In this document: positions 6,429-8,629 of the stretch, in pieces
Position numbering within the stretch: the stretch's first letter is position 1
Layout of the letters: every line of letters starts with the position of its first letter
From: an uncultured Clostridia bacterium
GTDB lineage: Bacteria; Bacillota; Clostridia; Oscillospirales; CAG-272
Direction: 5' to 3'
Assembly: GCA_937892405.1 (NCBI GenBank)
Contig: CALAFS010000218.1
Span: forward strand, 1-8,629
Length of the DNA: 8,629 bases
The notes under the pieces: model-generated
What the model was told of the DNA's origin: nothing
Seen by the model: only the letters and a program-made list of their open reading frames with translations
Database searches by the model: none
Made by a program: the position numbers and the translations under genes

Positions 6429-8211
6429 GACTTCTTTCACTTTTCGCGCAGACGGGCTCAATGCGCAAAAGCAAAGCGGGGTTTGAATTATCAAAATAAA
6501 GTCTTGATTTTTTACCCCAGCATCTCAGATCTATGCCGTCAAATATCATTTTATTACCGAAAATGACCACTTTTGTTGTCACATCGTCCGGTTCGTCGAG
6601 CAAAAGATCCTGTGCAAGCACCCGGACGGGCGTCTTGATATCCGACGGGAATATGAGTGCCAGAGTATGATAGAAGCCGAAAACACCGAGCGTCACGCAT
6701 TCTCCCTCCACCTCAAGGGAAACATCTGCGGGAGCGATGATTTCGACATTCGGGTCAATGTTCCTCCGGAAGGTGGCAACGGCATACACGCCGCTCTTCG
6801 GATTTTTCGATGCGGCGACAAAAGGCGTGTACGGTCCGCACGGAACCACCGCCGGGAGCGGAATGCCGCGCGCCATCACGGCGGGAGCGCTCTCCGAAAT
6901 GGTACGACCTCCCACCTTCATTCCTCTGTCCGTATTTTTCTCAAAATAAATACTGTCGGTGAGCACCTCTTCCGAGGAAAGATACTCTGCCTCATAGGCA
7001 CCGAAGGGCGGCGAGAGACGATGGAAGCGCAGAAGAGCGCGACATTCATCGTTCGCCTGCATGATGCCGACGGTACAGCCGAGCGCGGCGGCGACAAAAT
7101 ATGCCCATTCGGCACACACAAGGCACTGCCCCCGCTCCCCTTCCCCGTTCTCACGCGCCGCGGAAAACACTTCGTGCGCTCTGCCGAGGGTACTCGTCTC
7201 ACGGAAGGGATACATGATGTCATAAGTGCGTATCACATCGGAAAAGGGCACGAGCTTATCTAAAAGGCGGTGACGGGTTTCTTTGATATCGGGAGAACGG
7301 TTTGCCTGATCGACCGCCTGCTGGGTCACGCAATGCTCCACAAGAAGCCCCGGGGCAATGTCGTGCGCCGTCTGCGTGAGGGTCAGACGGTAAGCGGCGT
7401 CCTTTTCGTAATCGCCCCAATCGACCTTCCAATACCGGATATCCGCCGCTTTGTGACGGCGGGCATGTTCTTCATAAAACCGACGGGTGCTCTCGGGACT
7501 TTCTCCCGCGCGCTCGGCGGCAATCCAAAGACCGACCCCGGCATAGCCGAGCTTTTTCATCTTCTCGGAAAGTCCCCTGAGACGGGATTCCTCTGTTTTG
7601 CCAAGGGCGGCAAACCTCTCCGTGTCGGGCAAAAGCGAGCCGAAGCGCCGCCAGTTCGGCGGATCGGAAGGGGTGCCGAAGGGAACGTCCCATCCGTCGT
7701 CGACAAGAAAAATGAGTCCCTTACGATATTCACGCGACAGGGGGTGAAATTCCGAGGAATCGTCAAACAACATGCCTGCAGTAAGCGCATCCCGCAGTTC
7801 GGCGTAGCGGTTTTTCGTCAAGCCGAGGCGTTTCGCAATCAGCTGCTGCGCATACCAGGAGCAGAGATAATCGCCCGTCACGGTGTCGGAGGGAGGCGGA
7901 ACGAGACTTTGCCGCCCGGAGGCGGTCTCTGCCTCCGGCTCTGCGAAAACGGTGTCCGTGAGAATGGAAAGGGGCGCCTCCGCAGCCCTGCTGTCCGTAT
8001 GAATGAAATGCCCTTCGAGAAGCGCGTCCGTCGACACGCCGAAAAAGCGGGCGAGGGCGAGCAGATTCGCGGCATCGGGAAGGCAGATGCCCGTCTCCCA
8101 TTTGGAAATCACGCGGTGTCCGACGCCGATGAAGTGCCCGAGCTGTCGCTGGGTGATGTGGTTCTTCTTCCTCAGCTCATAGAGGAAATTACCGAAGGTT
8201 TTCTCGTTCAT
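6412..8211 (-). CDS. XRE-family helix-turn-helix regulator fused to a clan-D (GH27/GH36-like) glycoside hydrolase barrel
   Basis: 599 residues. The start at 8211 (MNEKTFGNF) is chosen because AAGGAAG lies just upstream and the HTH begins there; an ATG at 8352 in the same frame lies inside the upstream terminator. Residues 1-68 form an XRE/Cro HTH (TQRQLGHFIGVGHRVISKWETG, recognition region near 27-40). Residues about 70-112 are a Pro/Glu-rich linker. Residues about 113-450 resemble an alpha-galactosidase barrel: FLVDDGWDVP (Asp171-Asp172), LGYAGVGLWI, RYWKVDWGDY (Asp264, nucleophile position) and SDVIRTYDIMYPF (Asp331, acid/base position). Residues about 455-590 look like the C-terminal beta-sandwich of such enzymes. 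There is no signal peptide or membrane segment, so it acts in the cytoplasm. Inference: a one-component regulator that senses, or possibly cleaves, a sugar and controls the neighbouring giant gene and itself. The exact GH family is uncertain. Confidence 0.9.
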   Translation of the reverse strand: MNEKTFGNFLYELRKKNHITQRQLGHFIGVGHRVISKWETGICLPDAANLLALARFFGVSTDALLEGHFIHTDSRAAEAPLSILTDTVFAEPEAETASGRQSLVPPPSDTVTGDYLCSWYAQQLIAKRLGLTKNRYAELRDALTAGMLFDDSSEFHPLSREYRKGLIFLVDDGWDVPFGTPSDPPNWRRFGSLLPDTERFAALGKTEESRLRGLSEKMKKLGYAGVGLWIAAERAGESPESTRRFYEEHARRHKAADIRYWKVDWGDYEKDAAYRLTLTQTAHDIAPGLLVEHCVTQQAVDQANRSPDIKETRHRLLDKLVPFSDVIRTYDIMYPFRETSTLGRAHEVFSAARENGEGERGQCLVCAEWAYFVAAALGCTVGIMQANDECRALLRFHRLSPPFGAYEAEYLSSEEVLTDSIYFEKNTDRGMKVGGRTISESAPAVMARGIPLPAVVPCGPYTPFVAASKNPKSGVYAVATFRRNIDPNVEIIAPADVSLEVEGECVTLGVFGFYHTLALIFPSDIKTPVRVLAQDLLLDEPDDVTTKVVIFGNKMIFDGIDLRCWGKKSRLYFDNSNPALLLRIEPVCAKSERSLSEKV

Positions 8212-8213
8212 AG

Positions 8214-8220
8214 CTTCCTT
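8214..8220 (-). promoter_or_regulatory. Ribosome binding site of the HTH-hydrolase gene
   Basis: AAGGAAG on the minus strand, with the AAGGA core 4 nt from the ATG at 8211. It supports that start over the upstream in-frame ATG at 8352. Confidence 0.7.
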
Positions 8221-8250
8221 TTCGCCCTTTCGGCATTCGTTTCTGCTTCT

Positions 8251-8279
8251 ATTGTAACATCTTTTCCGCGCGGAAACAA
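8251..8279 (-). promoter_or_regulatory. Sigma-A-type promoter of the HTH-hydrolase gene
   Basis: On the minus strand TTGTTT (8274-8279) and TACAAT (8251-8256, 5 of 6 to consensus) are separated by 17 bp. The predicted leader is about 30 nt. The spacer contains most of a perfect palindrome (8263-8276), which suggests that the promoter is repressed by a bound dimer. Confidence 0.65.
8263..8276. promoter_or_regulatory. Perfect 14-bp palindrome in the promoter (candidate autoregulatory operator)
   Basis: TTTCCGCGCGGAAA lies between and overlapping the -35 and -10 elements of the HTH-hydrolase promoter. A protein bound here would block RNA polymerase. XRE-family repressors commonly bind such short dyads at their own promoters; that this protein binds it is an inference. 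Confidence 0.5.
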
Positions 8280-8288
8280 GAAGAAAAG

Positions 8289-8305
8289 TTCCACATCGCG
8301 TGGAA
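8289..8305. promoter_or_regulatory. Second TTCC...GGAA dyad upstream of the promoter
   Basis: TTCCAC and GTGGAA arms flank 5 nt. The outer TTCC/GGAA is shared with the 8263-8276 palindrome, and the centres are about 27-28 bp apart. It could be a second, weaker operator for the same regulator. Confidence 0.4.
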
Positions 8306-8329
8306 TTTTTATGCAAATTGACGAAATCC

Positions 8330-8372
8330 GAAAAAGAAAAAGCGGTACGCACGGGAATTCCGCGCGTACCGC
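8330..8372 (-). terminator. Rho-independent terminator of the isomerase gene
   Basis: A perfect 9-bp stem (GCGGTACGC at 8342-8350 with GCGTACCGC at 8364-8372) closes a 13-nt loop. On the minus strand it is followed by TTTTTCTTTTT. It begins 13 nt after the stop codon at 8386, so it ends transcription of the upstream gene and separates it from the regulator gene. Confidence 0.85.
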
Positions 8373-8385
8373 CTTTTCTTGATTT

Positions 8386-8629
8386 TCAGTTTTTTACCCG
8401 TGCGAGAAGGGCTTCGAGGTTGGCTTTTCCGCGGGCGATGGAGGTGAGGGCGTCCTCGGTGCCCTCGTATTCGACGGTGATATATCCGTCATAGCCGGCG
8501 TGTACCAATGCGCCGAGGCAGGGCGCGATCGGAATCATGCCCTCGCCGATCACGGTGCCGCGGATCCGTCTGCCGCCCCGGGTCAGAAAGCCGTCCGTCA
8601 CGGCGGGGGCAAAGTCCTTCGCATGCACA
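8386..8629 (-). CDS. Sugar phosphate isomerase/epimerase-like TIM-barrel protein, C-terminal fragment
   Basis: Only the last 81 residues are in the window; the gene enters from the right edge, and the first Met seen is probably internal. The motif HAKD near the visible start and ITVEYEG near the end match the metal-binding His and Glu positions of the xylose-isomerase-like / AP-endonuclease-2 fold. The stretch GTVIGEGMIPIAPCLGALVHAGYDG, a loop and then helix, also fits that family. Such enzymes convert ketoses, inosose or sugar phosphates in the cytoplasm; the substrate cannot be told from this fragment. A terminator follows at once, so it ends its own transcription unit. A link to the sugar-related genes downstream is suggested by position only. 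Confidence 0.82.
   Translation of the reverse strand, partial: VHAKDFAPAVTDGFLTRGGRRIRGTVIGEGMIPIAPCLGALVHAGYDGYITVEYEGTEDALTSIARGKANLEALLARVKN

Noticed and set aside
4526..6499. Long plus-strand open frame of 657 codons
   Set aside because: It is antisense to the hydrolase and signal-peptide region, spans the intergenic dyads and has no recognisable motif or good start site.
8212..8352. Upstream start at 8352 for the HTH-hydrolase gene
   Set aside because: It would place coding sequence across the promoter and inside the terminator, has no ribosome binding site and adds residues with no domain; the start at 8211 has both signals.
7270..8382. Plus-strand open frame of 370 codons
   Set aside because: It is antisense to the HTH-hydrolase gene and runs through its promoter and the upstream terminator.

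Overview
The window carries three genes, all on the minus strand, so transcription runs from high to low coordinates. Two of them run off the window edges. The composition looks moderately high in GC. The signal peptide, AAAGGAAG-type ribosome binding sites, XRE repressor fold and stacked secreted-protein modules fit an uncultured gut-type Bacillota (Clostridia). This assignment is inferred from protein style, not from any marker gene.

Layout, right to left. (1) 8386-8629 is the C-terminal end of a cytoplasmic TIM-barrel sugar isomerase/epimerase-like enzyme, closed by a strong hairpin terminator at 8342-8372. (2) 8212-8341 is a promoter region with two palindromes. It drives a 599-residue gene (6412-8211) in which an XRE/Cro-type helix-turn-helix is fused to a clan-D glycoside-hydrolase-like barrel (alpha-galactosidase type, GH27/GH36-like) whose two expected catalytic aspartates appear present. 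(3) 6245-6411 is a short intergenic region dense in dyads, including two copies of a ~28-30 bp palindrome, one of which contains the stop codon of the regulator gene. (4) 1-6244 is one very large open gene. Its first 2081 codons lie in the window and the 3' end is missing. It encodes a secreted protein with a signal peptide, an alpha/beta-hydrolase (esterase-like) region with a Ser-Asp-His triad, a bacterial Ig-like (SbsA/Big_5-like) domain, DNRLRE/CBM96-like beta domains, and four copies of a carbohydrate-binding-like beta-sandwich module.

Working model (inference): the regulator uses a sugar-hydrolase fold as its ligand sensor and controls the giant secreted, multi-module esterase-like protein next to it, while the upstream isomerase handles sugars inside the cell. 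Several long open frames on the plus strand, including ones of about 600 codons across 14-1810 and 4526-6499, are antisense shadows of the giant gene and are not annotated.
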